Below, in pieces: positions 26,435-37,566 of a stretch of DNA of 64,000 nucleotides. This DNA comes from Paraburkholderia guartelaensis (GTDB lineage: Bacteria > Pseudomonadota > Gammaproteobacteria > Burkholderiales > Burkholderiaceae). Location of the stretch: the NCBI RefSeq assembly GCF_004353905.1, contig NZ_SMOD01000016.1:62001-126000 (forward strand), in the 5' to 3' direction. Position 1 is the first letter of the stretch, and the number at the start of each line of letters is the position of its first letter. Made by a program: the position numbers and the translations under genes. The notes beneath the pieces are model-generated. The model was not told the DNA's origin, did not search any database, and was given only the letters and a program-made list of their open reading frames with translations.

Positions 26435-26450
26435 AAAATACAGGCGAAAA

Positions 26451-26476
26451 AAAAGCGCGCTTCGCAGCGCGCTTTT
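26451..26476. terminator. Bidirectional terminator
   Basis: AAAAGCGCGC (26451-26460) pairs with GCGCGCTTTT (26467-26476). A-rich and T-rich flanks serve the convergent prenyl synthase gene and mmsB. Confidence 0.9.
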
Positions 26477-26497
26477 CGCAACTCGAAACGGCTCGCC

Positions 26498-27388
26498 TCA
26501 ACCTTTCTCAGCGCGATAGAGCTTGATGATCGCCGAGAAGTCGAGCTTGCCGTCGCCGTGGCTGCTCATGGCCTGATAGAGCTGCTGCGCAAGCGCTCCC
26601 ATGTATGCGGGCTGATGCGCGCTTTTTGCAGCGTCGGTGGCAAGACCCAGATCCTTGAGCATGAGGTCCGTGCCGAAGCCGCCCGTGTAGCCGCGTGACG
26701 AAGGCGCCGTCTCGATCACGCCCGGATACGGGTTGTACGTATCCGAACTCCAGCAGCGCCCCGTGGACGTGTTCATGATGCCGCCCAGCACTTTCGGATC
26801 GATGCCGAGCGCCTCGCCCAGCGCCATCGCTTCGGCCACGCCGGCCATCGTGATGCCCAGCACGAGGTTGTTGCAGATCTTCGCCACCTGCCCCGTGCCG
26901 GTCTCGCCGCAATGGACGATGTTCTTGCCCATGCCGGAAAGCACCGGCTTCACGCTCTCGTAGTGCGCGGCGCTGCCGCCCACCATGAAGGTGAGCGTGC
27001 CTGCCGCCGCGCCACCCGTACCGCCCGACACCGGCGCATCGACGAACGCGTTGCCCTGCGCCTCGGCCAGCTTTGCGAACTCCTTGACGCTCGCGGGATC
27101 GATCGTGCTCGAATCGATGATCGTCACGCCCTTCGCGATGCCCGCCAGCACGCCGTCTTCCGCAGTGAGCACGCTGCGCACGTGCGCCGCAGCGGGCAGC
27201 ATCGTGATGACCCATTCCGCACCGCTTGCCGCCGCCTTCGCCGATGCGGCCTTCTGCGCGCCGGCCTCGGCGAGCGTTTGCATCGCGCTCGCGCTCAAGT
27301 CGAACACCGTCACCGTATGTCCGGCCTTGAGCAGGTTGAGCGCCATCGGCGCGCCCATATGGCCCAGCCCGACAAATCCGATTTTCAT
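26498..27388 (-). CDS. mmsB: 3-hydroxyisobutyrate dehydrogenase
   Basis: 296 residues. The N-terminal Rossmann motif is GFVGLGHMGAPMALNLLKAG. The substrate motif DAPVSGGTGGAAAGTLTFMV and the catalytic-lysine region GTGQVAKICNNLVLGITMAG identify the family. It oxidises 3-hydroxyisobutyrate to methylmalonate semialdehyde with NAD+ in valine catabolism. GGGAGAAAG precedes the ATG. It lies 51 bp downstream of mmsA in one operon, and its product is the MmsA substrate. Confidence 0.95.
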   Translation of the reverse strand: MKIGFVGLGHMGAPMALNLLKAGHTVTVFDLSASAMQTLAEAGAQKAASAKAAASGAEWVITMLPAAAHVRSVLTAEDGVLAGIAKGVTIIDSSTIDPASVKEFAKLAEAQGNAFVDAPVSGGTGGAAAGTLTFMVGGSAAHYESVKPVLSGMGKNIVHCGETGTGQVAKICNNLVLGITMAGVAEAMALGEALGIDPKVLGGIMNTSTGRCWSSDTYNPYPGVIETAPSSRGYTGGFGTDLMLKDLGLATDAAKSAHQPAYMGALAQQLYQAMSSHGDGKLDFSAIIKLYRAEKG

Positions 27389-27439
27389 GAGCCTTTCTCC
27401 CTTATTGTTCAGTACTCCATGTTGATGCCGGGCAGCGCA

Positions 27440-28966
<1,527 letters not shown>

Positions 28967-29335
28967 CGTGAACTCTCCCTGATGGATTCGAACGGGCCGG
29001 CCGTGGCCGGATATAGCGAAATGTGCGGAGTCAGCGAAACCCTCAATCGCAGCACGCGCGCAAGCACGCAGTGCAAATGCGTGCGGTCATGTCGAGCGTG
29101 CCGGGAATGGAGATGGGCGAGGTAAAGGAGAGTCCTGCTGAACACGGGCGCGCCTGTGTGCATGCCTGCGGCGCCCGCGCGGGGAACGACTGCAATTGCA
29201 TCGTCTGTCTCCATCCTTGTTGTCGTGCGACCGTGTCTGTTTCAGTCGCGTTCTTCAACGAGTATAGTTATTCGAATATCCACGGCATAGAGATGAAAAA
29301 GCCCATCCGATATGCAAAAAAACACAACGAGCAGT
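28967..29335. promoter_or_regulatory. mmsA / LysR divergent promoter region
   Basis: About 370 bp with no supported gene. Near the LysR end, TATAGTTATTCGAATATCC (29263-29281) holds an ATTCGAAT palindrome within a T-N11-A type arrangement, as bound by LysR proteins. It sits ~60 bp before the regulator gene. I did not find a clear -35/-10 pair for mmsA. Confidence 0.5.
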
Positions 29336-30265
29336 ATGGAGACACTGAACTGGGACGATCTGCGCTACTTCCTGGAAGTCGCTCGCACGCAGCGTGCGAG
29401 CGGTGCCGCGAAACGCCTGGGCGTTGACCACACCACGGTTGCGCGCCGGGTGCGCGAGCTCGAGGCAGCGCTAGGCACCGTCCTGTTCGACAAATCGCGC
29501 TCGGGCGGCTTCGTGCTGACGGCCGAAGGCCAGCGCCTGCTGGCCTACGCGGATGCGGTGGAAACCACGGTGCAATCGGCCAGCGAACAGTTCGCGATCG
29601 GCGCGCAGTCGCTCTCGGGCCATGTGCGCGTGGGTTCGACGGAGGGTTTCGGCTGCTTCTTTCTTGCACCGCAGTTGGCGCGCTTCACGGGCCAGCATCC
29701 CGACATGTCGATCGACCTGTTGCCCGTGCCGCATTTCGTGAGCCTTTCAAAGCGTGAGGCCGACCTCGCGATCATGCTGGAGCGCCCCGAGCGCGGACAG
29801 TACGTCTACACGAAACTATGCGACTACCGGTTGCGCCTGTATGGCACGCCGGCCTATCTCGAGCGCCACGCACGCATACGCACGCCCGCGGACCTGCGCA
29901 ATCACGCCTTCATCAGCTATGTCGCCGATCTTGCGTTCAGCCACGAGCTGCTTTACCTCGAACGCACGGCGCCGAACGTGACCGCGAACCTCTGCAGCAC
30001 CAGCGTGATCGCGCAATACCATGCTGCGCTGCAAGGCAGCGCGCTCGCCATCCTGCCTTGCTTCATGGCCGAGCCCGACCCGCGCCTCGTGCCGATCCTG
30101 CCCGAAGAAGTCATGGTGACGCGGCGCTTCTGGCTGTGCAGCCGCGAGGACCTGCGCAAGCTGCGGCGCATCACGTCGCTCTGGGATTATCTGCGCGCGG
30201 CTGCCGACGCCAATCGCCCGCTGCTGATGGGCGAATCGCCGGAAATGCATTACGTCGAGCCCTGA
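29336..30265 (+). CDS. LysR-family regulator, probable control of mmsAB
   Basis: 309 residues from the ATG at 29336 (METLNWDDLRYFLEVARTQR); an ATG at 29312 would add eight residues. The helix-turn-helix continues with RLGVDHTTVARRVRELEAAL. The effector domain begins near GHVRVGSTEGFGCFFLAPQL. The divergent position next to mmsAB suggests it governs valine catabolism. In many other bacteria mms is controlled by an AraC-type MmsR, so this would be a LysR replacement. Ribosome-binding sites for both starts are weak. Confidence 0.9.
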   Translation: METLNWDDLRYFLEVARTQRASGAAKRLGVDHTTVARRVRELEAALGTVLFDKSRSGGFVLTAEGQRLLAYADAVETTVQSASEQFAIGAQSLSGHVRVGSTEGFGCFFLAPQLARFTGQHPDMSIDLLPVPHFVSLSKREADLAIMLERPERGQYVYTKLCDYRLRLYGTPAYLERHARIRTPADLRNHAFISYVADLAFSHELLYLERTAPNVTANLCSTSVIAQYHAALQGSALAILPCFMAEPDPRLVPILPEEVMVTRRFWLCSREDLRKLRRITSLWDYLRAAADANRPLLMGESPEMHYVEP

Positions 30266-30318
30266 GCGCAATGCGCGTTACAGCATTGAGCTTCACAGTT
30301 TCGCCAGGCAATAAGAAA

Positions 30319-30357
30319 GCCGCACATGCAGTCCACGAGTGGGACTGCATGTGCGGC
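30319..30357. terminator. 16-bp perfect hairpin between convergent genes
   Basis: The left arm 30319-30334 pairs without mismatch with 30342-30357, seven-base loop. On the minus strand it is followed by TTTCTTATT, so it best terminates the BON-domain gene. On the plus strand no T run follows. Confidence 0.85.
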
Positions 30358-30442
30358 CTTCAGCAAGAACGCGAAAGACACCTGCTCCGGCGTCGCCGCC
30401 CGCACCTCGAAGGGCGATGGGCGCGCGCCGGCTAGCCGATGC

Positions 30443-30841
30443 TCAGGTCCCAACCGGGCGGATCGTCAGCGCGTTGCGCACCGACGTTACGCCTTCGACG
30501 CCCTTGGCGACATCGCCAGCGCGCTGGATCTGCGACTGCTCGGGCACGGTGCCTTGCAGCGTGACTGCGCCGTCTTTGGCACGCACGGTGATGTTGGAGA
30601 CGCTCACGTTCTTGTCACGCGCGAGGGCCGCACGGACCTTACGGCCGAGCGCACGGTTCGCTGCGCGTGCCTGACGCAATGCTGCCTTCGATTGATTGAC
30701 GTTGTGCTGGGCTGCGGCCGTCGGACCGCTGGCAGGGGCTTCTGCGGCCGCCGGGGCCGAAGCGTCCTGCGCGTAGACCTGGAACGAGGCCGCCACGAGT
30801 GCCGTGGCTGCGGCAAGCTTGAACATCTGAATAGCCTTCAT
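30443..30841 (-). CDS. Periplasmic BON-domain protein
   Basis: 132 residues. The signal peptide is LAAATALVAASFQVYAQ, then an Ala/Pro-rich linker and a region rich in Arg/Ala helices (SKAALRQARAANRALGRKVR). One BON domain occupies ~70-130 (VSVSNITVRAKDGAVTLQGT ... GVEGVTSVRNALTI). BON domains bind phospholipid membranes and occur in OsmY-type stress proteins. AGGAGAA precedes the ATG. It is monocistronic. It is about half the size of OsmY and carries a single BON repeat. Confidence 0.9.
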   Translation of the reverse strand: MKAIQMFKLAAATALVAASFQVYAQDASAPAAAEAPASGPTAAAQHNVNQSKAALRQARAANRALGRKVRAALARDKNVSVSNITVRAKDGAVTLQGTVPEQSQIQRAGDVAKGVEGVTSVRNALTIRPVGT

Positions 30842-31322
30842 GCAGTTTCTCCTGTTGTCAGTCTTATTGCAGGCCCAGGAATGGGCCGTTAACTACACCA
30901 TTGACTACGAAACATTCACGCGCCAAACGGCGATGGGGAGTAACAATACCGCAACTATTTCATTCTTGACACGAAGCGTGCCCAATCTGTGATTCCACGC
31001 CACACTTCCTGCTGCTTTCCGCAGACGAATAGACTTGATTGCCCAAATAGTGAAGCCAGCGCGCAAGGAGGCAATTGAATTGCTTCACATGCCCGTTTTA
31101 CGGCCCATTCACCGGAGTTTCATTGCCGTTTTAAACGTCCGGTGTAGTGCCTTCAGCCATGATCCGCTTTGGTGCATGCGATATGAATACAATGACTAAT
31201 CGCGTATTGCAGAGCAGGATTGAGCCGCTTTATTTAAACAGCAACGCGCATCACACAAGCAGCGTTGACAATACGGTCAGCTGTAAACCCAAATACCCAT
31301 TGCGCAATGCGAGAGGCCGGCA
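30842..31322. other. Intergenic region before the BON gene
   Basis: 481 bp, noticeably AT-richer than its neighbours. It includes the BON gene promoter and the 3' end of the LysR transcript. Short open frames (e.g. 31147-31356) lack ribosome-binding sites and protein-like composition. No repeat or RNA gene recognised. Confidence 0.5.
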
Positions 31323-32204
31323 TCAATTGGCCAATTGCGCCTTTATCCATCGATAGAACTGCTGGATCGCCGCCTCGCGCGGATGCCCCTCGCGCCAGGT
31401 AAAGTAATAGTCGAGCGAGGCCGGAATACGGACCTGCCCCAACTGCACCAGCTCGCCACGTTCGATGAATCCGCGTGCGAGTTGCAGACGCGCCGTCGCC
31501 ACGCCTTGCCCGGCCACCGTTGCCTGCAGCAGCAGGCCCGCGTCGTCGAACACCGGCCCGCGCTCCGGTTCGTCGCCGGCCACGCCCGCGGCTTCGAAGA
31601 AGTCGCGCCACGAGCGGCGCGAAAAACGCAGGAGCGGCATGCTCGCGAGATCTTCCATGCGAAAGCCGGGATGGCGCGCGAGCAAGGCCGGACTGCATAC
31701 CGCGACGACCTGATCGTCCAGCAGCTTGCGGATCTGGAAGCCGGGCTCGTCGACGCGCCGATGCCAGATGCCGATGTCGAACGGATACGGGTCGGGCGGC
31801 GTCACGTCCGCGTGCATGCGCAGCGAAAGATCGACCATCGGATGGCGGTCGTAGAAGTCGCCCAGGCGCGGAATCAGCCAGACCGACGCAAAATCGGACA
31901 TCACGCTCAGTTCGAGCCGCGTGACGCCGCTCACGCCGGGGCGCGTGGCGTCGAGCGCGTTGCGCAGGTCGTCGAGACTGCGGCGCACTCGCTCGGCCAG
32001 TTGTGCGCCCGCCGCGGTAGGGATCATGCGGCTGCCCGCGCGGCGGAACAGCTCGACGCCTAATTCCGTTTCGAGCGCGCGCAGATGATGGCTCACGGCG
32101 CTGTGCGTCAAATGTAATTCTTCCGCGGCACGGCTGAAACTGCGCCGCCGCGCAGCGGCTTCAAGGGCGCGCAGCGCCTGCAATGGGGGGAGAGGTCGGG
32201 CCAT
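31323..32204 (-). CDS. LysR-family regulator, GcvA-like
   Basis: 293 residues. It starts MARPLPPLQALRALEAAARR, followed by EELHLTHSAVSHHLRALETE, the DNA-binding signature of the GcvA/AmpR/TrpI branch of LTTRs. The effector domain contains MPLLRFSRRSWRDFFEAAGV and QGVATARLQLARGFIERGEL. It is divergent from the MFS permease gene with 106 bp between and probably controls it. Target ligand unknown. Confidence 0.94.
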   Translation of the reverse strand: MARPLPPLQALRALEAAARRRSFSRAAEELHLTHSAVSHHLRALETELGVELFRRAGSRMIPTAAGAQLAERVRRSLDDLRNALDATRPGVSGVTRLELSVMSDFASVWLIPRLGDFYDRHPMVDLSLRMHADVTPPDPYPFDIGIWHRRVDEPGFQIRKLLDDQVVAVCSPALLARHPGFRMEDLASMPLLRFSRRSWRDFFEAAGVAGDEPERGPVFDDAGLLLQATVAGQGVATARLQLARGFIERGELVQLGQVRIPASLDYYFTWREGHPREAAIQQFYRWIKAQLAN

Positions 32205-32310
32205 GACGTCAAATTCTACTCACAATGCCGTCTGAAATCTCTCGCTGGCCTCGCACACGGCAATCGCCAATAATCGACAGCCAGGCATTCAATCCGCTTT
32301 CGCCCCCAAC

Positions 32311-33558
32311 ATGACCTCACTCAGACTGCGCGTATTCGCCGTATTCGCGCTCGGCTACTTCATTTCGTACCTGTTTCGCGGCGTCAATCTCGGCTTCGCG
32401 CCGTTTCTCTCGCGTGAAATGGGCTTCACGGCGACCGACCTCGGCACACTCACGAGCCTCTATTTCCTCGGCTTCGCTGGCGCGCAGATTCCTGGCGGCG
32501 TGCTGCTCGACCATTACGGCCCGCGCCGCGTCACTGCGTGCGTCATGCTCGTGGCAGCGGCGGGCGCGTTGATCTTCGGCGTCTCGCACAACATGGCCGC
32601 GATGATGGTCGGCCGGCTGCTGATCGGCGTGGGCGTGTCGGTGTGCCTCGGCGGCGCGTTCAAGGCCACGGCGCAGCACTTCCCCGTCGCGCAGCTCACG
32701 CTCGTCAATGGCCTCGTGATGGCCGTGGGCGGCCTGGGCGGTGTGGCCGTGGGCGCCCCGCTCTCGTGGCTGCTCTCGGTCGCGCCCTGGCGCGCGGTGA
32801 GCATCGGGCTCGCGGTGCTCACGGTGATCGTGGCCGCCATCATCTGGATCGGCGGCCCGCGCACGCGCGACACCCACCACCAGGCGAGCGTGCTCGAGCA
32901 GTTCAAGGGGACCGCGCATATCCTGTGCAGTCATGCATTCTGGAAGACCGCAACGTTCTCGGGCCTCACCCAGGCCGTGTTCTATGCCATGCAGTCGTTG
33001 TGGGTCGGCGCGTTTCTGCGCGACGTCGTGCCGGCCGGCACCGCCGATGTCGGCGCGCGTGCAGCCTCGCTCGTTTCCGTGCTGGGCGGCGCATTCATCG
33101 TCGGCAACATCGGCTTTGGCGCGCTCGCACGCAGCTTCGAGCGGCGCGGCGTGAGCGTCCAGCTCTTTTCCGGCGTCACGATGCTCGTTTTCGTGCTCGT
33201 GCAAGCGTTGCTCGCGGCGCGCGTGCCGCTTCCCGCGTCCCTGCTTTGGGCGGCTTACGGCGCGTTCGGCGGCACCGGCATCCTGACTTATGCCGTGCTC
33301 GCCGAATATTTCCCGCCGCGCTTGATCGGCCGTGTGAACACCACGTTCACGCTCGTCATCTTCATCGGCATCTTCCTTCTGCAGATCGCGATCGGCGCCG
33401 CGCTCGCGCACTGGCCGGCACTCGACGGCCACTACCCGGCGGTCGCGCATCAGACCGTATGGGCTGTCCTCGTCGGGATGCAAGTGCTCTGCGCGGTGTG
33501 GTACTTCATGCCGTCACGGCGTGCCGCTGCCCCGCGCCACGCGGTCGAAACGCAATAA
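32311..33558 (+). CDS. MFS permease
   Basis: 415 residues with 12 hydrophobic segments. The opening FALGYFISYLFRGVNLGFAP, then GGVLLDHYGPRRVTACVMLV (the loop 2-3 motif) and GRLLIGVGVSVCLGGAFKAT place it in the general MFS_1 family, closest in feel to nitrate/cyanate or sugar-phosphate type carriers. The substrate is unknown. It pairs with the divergent GcvA-like regulator and is followed by a strong hairpin. Confidence 0.92.
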   Translation: MTSLRLRVFAVFALGYFISYLFRGVNLGFAPFLSREMGFTATDLGTLTSLYFLGFAGAQIPGGVLLDHYGPRRVTACVMLVAAAGALIFGVSHNMAAMMVGRLLIGVGVSVCLGGAFKATAQHFPVAQLTLVNGLVMAVGGLGGVAVGAPLSWLLSVAPWRAVSIGLAVLTVIVAAIIWIGGPRTRDTHHQASVLEQFKGTAHILCSHAFWKTATFSGLTQAVFYAMQSLWVGAFLRDVVPAGTADVGARAASLVSVLGGAFIVGNIGFGALARSFERRGVSVQLFSGVTMLVFVLVQALLAARVPLPASLLWAAYGAFGGTGILTYAVLAEYFPPRLIGRVNTTFTLVIFIGIFLLQIAIGAALAHWPALDGHYPAVAHQTVWAVLVGMQVLCAVWYFMPSRRAAAPRHAVETQ

Positions 33559-33569
33559 AGCGCGCTTTC

Positions 33570-33612
33570 GCGCAAAGCCGCACCGCGCCCGGCGCGCTGT
33601 GCGGCTTTGCGC
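33570..33612 (+). terminator. Hairpin terminator after MFS permease
   Basis: A 14-bp perfect stem (33570-33583 with 33599-33612) around a GC-rich centre that can pair further, followed by TTCTGCTC. It starts 11 bp after the stop codon. Confidence 0.8.
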
Positions 33613-33850
33613 TTCTGCTCACATCGATAGCACGATTTCTTCCTTCGGCACGGGCCGCGCTCTACTATCATGAGTGCGCCCTGCCGTTCACTTTCCCCAT
33701 AGAACACAGCGCCTTTGTCGAGAAATGCAAATCTCGAATCATTGGTTGTCCTGATCGGCATACCCGGAAAAGAATGACCCAACGGCAACGACAGCGAAGC
33801 AAGCTCGCCAGTCTGCGCATCCCGTTTCGTCACCCAAATCCGACCTGCCC

Positions 33851-34927
33851 ATGCGTTCACTTCGCGTTCTGCAGTACCTGCCGCAGTTCCTGATTTATGC
33901 CGCGCTTTCTTTCGTCTCCCTGCACGCCGCGGCAGAAAAGCCCACCGTGATCCGCATCGGCGTCGCGCAGCAAGGCGCGGGAGACCCGCCCACTTTCGGC
34001 GGTTCGACCGCTGCCACGGTGCGCGGCCAGCAGCTGCTCGAAAAGGAATTCGCCGCCGACGGCATCAAGGTCGAGTGGCTCTTCTTCAAGGGCGCGGGCC
34101 CGGCAGTGAACGAGGCCATTGCCAACAGTGCACTCGACTTCGCGTATCAAGGCGACTTACCCTCGGTGCTCGCGCGCGCCAACGGTCTCAAGACCCGCAT
34201 CCTGCTGGAGTCGGGCGTGCGCTCCGGTGTGAAGGTGGGTGTGCCCGCCGATTCCGACATCAAGTCGATCAAGGATCTCAAGGACCGTCGCGTCGCCATT
34301 TTTCGCGGCACGAATCTGCAGCTCGTGGCCGACAATGCGCTCGCCGAAAACCAGCTCGACGAACGCGCGCTACGGGTGATCAATCTCGACACCGCAAGCT
34401 CGCTCGCCGCACTCGCATCGAAAGGCATCGATGCCTCGGTAAACGACTATCACCTTTACCGGCTGCGCGATCAGGGGCTCGCTCGCATCGTCTACGAATC
34501 GCAGCATGATGGCCCGCAGTTGACGCGCCAGGCGCATCTGCTCGTGCTCGACGGCTTCGAGAAGGCGCACCCCGACATCGTGCAGCGCGTGGTCAATGTC
34601 TTCGTGCAGGCGGCGCAATGGTCGTCAGATGAAACAAACCGCGACGCGCTCTTCAAGCTCTGGGCGAATAGCGGCGTGAGCTATTCGTCCTGGCAAGCCG
34701 AGTTCGGCGAGCAGCCGCTGAAGTATCGCAATTCGCCGTTGATCGATCCGTTCATCGTGGCGCGCTACAAAGCCGTTGCGCAGGACGCGCTGCGCCTGAA
34801 GCTGATTCGCCAGCCCGTGGAGGTCGATTCGTGGTTCGAGCCGCGCTATCTCGACAACGCGCTGCGCGCACAAAAGCTCGAACACTACTGGACCCCCTAC
34901 GACGCCGTCGGCAAGCCGCTTGGCTGA
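33851..34927 (+). CDS. Sulfonate-type ABC substrate-binding protein (SsuA-like)
   Basis: 358 residues with a signal peptide ending SLHAAAE. Mature segments VIRIGVAQQGAGDPPTFGGS, FKGAGPAVNEAIANSALDFA and KDRRVAIFRGTNLQLVADNA match the SsuA/TauA family that captures aliphatic sulfonates or sulfate esters. The C-terminal part EPRYLDNALRAQKLEHYWTP is typical. It is first in a four-gene operon with two permeases and one ATPase. The ligand is inferred from family. There is no strong ribosome-binding site at the ATG. Confidence 0.92.
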   Translation: MRSLRVLQYLPQFLIYAALSFVSLHAAAEKPTVIRIGVAQQGAGDPPTFGGSTAATVRGQQLLEKEFAADGIKVEWLFFKGAGPAVNEAIANSALDFAYQGDLPSVLARANGLKTRILLESGVRSGVKVGVPADSDIKSIKDLKDRRVAIFRGTNLQLVADNALAENQLDERALRVINLDTASSLAALASKGIDASVNDYHLYRLRDQGLARIVYESQHDGPQLTRQAHLLVLDGFEKAHPDIVQRVVNVFVQAAQWSSDETNRDALFKLWANSGVSYSSWQAEFGEQPLKYRNSPLIDPFIVARYKAVAQDALRLKLIRQPVEVDSWFEPRYLDNALRAQKLEHYWTPYDAVGKPLG

Positions 34928-34948
34928 GCACGCGAGAGGAGCCGCATC

Positions 34949-35812
34949 ATGACGGAAACCGCGATCACGATTGCTTCGGACACGCCGCATGCAGCTGCGC
35001 CGCGCGTCGACACGACAAGCGCGCACGTGCGCTGGCGCGTCGTACTGCGCGCAAGTGCGTGGCATCTCGCGCCCTGGCTGCTGCCCGCAATGCTTTTTCT
35101 GCTGTGGAGCATCGGCTGCGCACGTGGCTGGATCGCGCCGCAGATCCTGCCTGCGCCGCAGCGCGTTTATGAAACCTTCGTCGATCTCGCCCAGAGCGGC
35201 GAGCTTGCGCGCAATACGCTGATCAGCCTGCAACGCGTGCTGCTGGGCTTTGCAGGCGGCACCGTGCTCGGCTTCGTGATCGGCGGCGCGCTCGGGCTCT
35301 CTCGCACGCTCGAAGCGTGGGTGCTGCCCAGCTTCAACGCGATCGTGCAGATCCCCGTGCTCGGCTGGCTGCCGTTTCTGCTGTTGCTCGTCGGCGTGGG
35401 CGAGCCGCTCAAGTATCTGCTCATCGCACACGCGGCGCTCGTGCCCGTCACATTGAGCACCATGCAAGGCTTTCGGCAAACACCCGCCGCGCTGGACGAG
35501 GTCGCGCGCGTATTCGCCTACACCCGCTGGCAACGTATCGTGAGGCTCGTGCTGCCCGCGGCGGTTCCGACGCTCGCCACCGGCGTGCGCCTTGCCTTCA
35601 CGAAGGCGTGGCTCGCACTCGTCGTCGTCGAACTCGTGGCGTCGTCAGAAGGGCTCGGCTATCTGATCGTGTATGGCCGCCAGCTCTTTCAGCTCGATCT
35701 CGTGATGGCGTCAGTGGTCGTGGTGGGTGCGGTCGGCTTCGTGATCAATCGTCTGCTCGATGTGCTGGAGCGGCGTTTACGCCGCGGCACGCCTTCGGCG
35801 TTTCGCGGCTGA
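34949..35812 (+). CDS. Sulfonate-type ABC permease 1 (SsuC-like)
   Basis: 287 residues, preceded by GAGAGGAG. About six membrane helices. The EAA-type loop is GFRQTPAALDEVARVFAYTR followed by WQRIVRLVLPAAVPTLATGV, the contact site for the ATPase. It lies 21 bp after the substrate-binding protein gene and is followed by a second permease of the same family, so the transporter probably uses a permease heterodimer. Confidence 0.93.
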   Translation: MTETAITIASDTPHAAAPRVDTTSAHVRWRVVLRASAWHLAPWLLPAMLFLLWSIGCARGWIAPQILPAPQRVYETFVDLAQSGELARNTLISLQRVLLGFAGGTVLGFVIGGALGLSRTLEAWVLPSFNAIVQIPVLGWLPFLLLLVGVGEPLKYLLIAHAALVPVTLSTMQGFRQTPAALDEVARVFAYTRWQRIVRLVLPAAVPTLATGVRLAFTKAWLALVVVELVASSEGLGYLIVYGRQLFQLDLVMASVVVVGAVGFVINRLLDVLERRLRRGTPSAFRG

Positions 35813-35860
35813 CGCTGACGATGCGTGATTGCCGCCATTGAGGACAAGGGAGAATTCGCC

Positions 35861-36694
35861 ATGAAGATATCGTTTGCACGAGCGTCCGCGCGTCCCGATT
35901 GCGCCTGTGACGCGACGACCGAAGCCAGGCCGCGACGACGTGTCGATTTACGTGGCGCCGCCCTGCCCCTCGCCGCCATCGCGCTGTGGTGGGCCATAAG
36001 TGCCTCGCATGTCGTGAAAAGCGGCCTGCTCGTGAGTCCCGGCGATGTGATTCGCACCGCTTACGAACAGATCGAGAGCGGTGCGCTGGTCCGCGCGCTT
36101 TCGGCATCGCTTGCCCGCGAAGCCTGCGGCTTTGCCATCGGCGCAACGGCGGGGTTCCTGCTGGGCGGCGCCTTGGGTCTCTCGCGCATCGCCGCACGCG
36201 TCGTGGGGCCGAGCTTCGACACGTTCAAGCAGATCTCGCTGTTCGCGTGGATTCCGCTCATATCCGTGTGGTTCGGGCTCGGCGACGCCGCCAAGGTGGT
36301 CTTCCTTTCGCTCGCGGCGCTGCTCCCGGTTGCCGCCCATACGTGTGACGGCATTCACGCCGTGCCGCGCAAATACGTCGAACTCGCGCAGGCGTTGCGC
36401 TATTCGCGCCTGCAGTTGATCCGCTACGTCCTGTTGCCGGCCGCGTTGCCCTCTATTTTTACGGGCCTTTATCTTGCGCTCATCTATTCGTGGCTGGCCA
36501 CGCTCGGCGCGGAATATCTGCTCGTGGCGGGCAGCGGCATCGGCAATCTTCTGATCGACGGCAGCGAGCAGTTCCGCATGGACCTCGTGCTGTTCGGCAT
36601 CGTCGTCGTGGGCGCGATCGGATGGGCGCTCAATGCGCTCGCAAGGCGCGTGGAGCGAGGCGTGCTCGCGCGGTTGCATATCACTGCCCAATGA
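35861..36694 (+). CDS. Sulfonate-type ABC permease 2 (SsuC-like)
   Basis: 277 residues from the ATG at 35861, chosen because GGGAG precedes it; an in-frame ATG at 35825 is less likely. Six hydrophobic segments, the EAA loop GIHAVPRKYVELAQALRYSR, and LGAEYLLVAGSGIGNLLIDG. It is clearly homologous to permease 1 but divergent. This fits two different half-transporters rather than a recent duplication. Confidence 0.93.
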   Translation: MKISFARASARPDCACDATTEARPRRRVDLRGAALPLAAIALWWAISASHVVKSGLLVSPGDVIRTAYEQIESGALVRALSASLAREACGFAIGATAGFLLGGALGLSRIAARVVGPSFDTFKQISLFAWIPLISVWFGLGDAAKVVFLSLAALLPVAAHTCDGIHAVPRKYVELAQALRYSRLQLIRYVLLPAALPSIFTGLYLALIYSWLATLGAEYLLVAGSGIGNLLIDGSEQFRMDLVLFGIVVVGAIGWALNALARRVERGVLARLHITAQ

Positions 36695-36732
36695 TCTGGA
36701 TTGCCAATCAACAGAATCTGGGAGAAAACTAG

Positions 36733-37566
36733 ATGAGCGCGACTGAATCCACGGGACTCGACATTCTGCACGTCAGCAAGCGATACGGCGCGGGCGAGTC
36801 CGCGCTTGTCGTGCTCGACGACGTGACGCTGCATATACGCCCCGGCGAATTCGTGAGCGTGCTCGGCGCGAGCGGATGCGGAAAATCCACGCTGTTGCGC
36901 CTGATCGCCGGGCTCGACGCGGGCTATAGCGGCGCCATCATGATGCGCGGCGAACGTGTCGGCGACACCTCGCTCGAACGCGGCATCGTGTTCCAGGATC
37001 ATCGGCTGTTTCCCTGGCTCACCGCCGAACAGAACATCCTGGCGGCGCTGCGCAACGCCCCGCTTTCGGCTCGCGAAAAGCACGAAGCGGTGGCCGAGCA
37101 CATCGCACTCGTGGGGCTTAAGGGCTTCGAGCGGGCGTATCCGCATCAGCTCTCGGGCGGCATGGCGCAGCGTGTGGCGATCGCGCGCGGCCTCGTCAAT
37201 CGCCCGCGCGTGCTGCTGCTCGACGAACCCTTCGGCGCGCTCGACGCCCTCACGCGCAGCCGTCTGCAAAACGAGCTGCTGCGCATCTGGGAACGCGAAC
37301 GCATCACGATGATCCTCGTCACGCACGATGTCGACGAGGCGATCTACCTGGGCGACCGGGTCGTGACGATGGCGCCGCGCCCTGGCCGCATCCGTCGCAT
37401 CGTCGACGTGGCATTGCCGCGCCCGCGCGATCGCGCGGATCCGCGCTTCGTGCGACTGCGCGACGAGATTCTCTCCGACTTCTCGGACGCAACGACACCG
37501 CCCGGCGACACGCTATTGCCCGACACCCCTGCCCATTCTTCAGGTCAATGGCGCATGGCGTGGTGA
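36733..37566 (+). CDS. Sulfonate-type ABC ATPase (SsuB-like)
   Basis: 277 residues with GGGAGAA before the ATG. Walker A is GASGCGKSTLLR, the Q-loop GIVFQDHRLFPWLTAEQNIL, the signature LSGGMAQRVAIARGLVNRPR, Walker B VLLLDEPFGALD and the switch ILVTHDVDEAIYLGDRVVTM. The YPHQLSGGM and LFPWLT features match SsuB. The C-terminal tail after ~235 is hydrophilic. It is the last gene of the operon. Confidence 0.95.
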   Translation: MSATESTGLDILHVSKRYGAGESALVVLDDVTLHIRPGEFVSVLGASGCGKSTLLRLIAGLDAGYSGAIMMRGERVGDTSLERGIVFQDHRLFPWLTAEQNILAALRNAPLSAREKHEAVAEHIALVGLKGFERAYPHQLSGGMAQRVAIARGLVNRPRVLLLDEPFGALDALTRSRLQNELLRIWERERITMILVTHDVDEAIYLGDRVVTMAPRPGRIRRIVDVALPRPRDRADPRFVRLRDEILSDFSDATTPPGDTLLPDTPAHSSGQWRMAW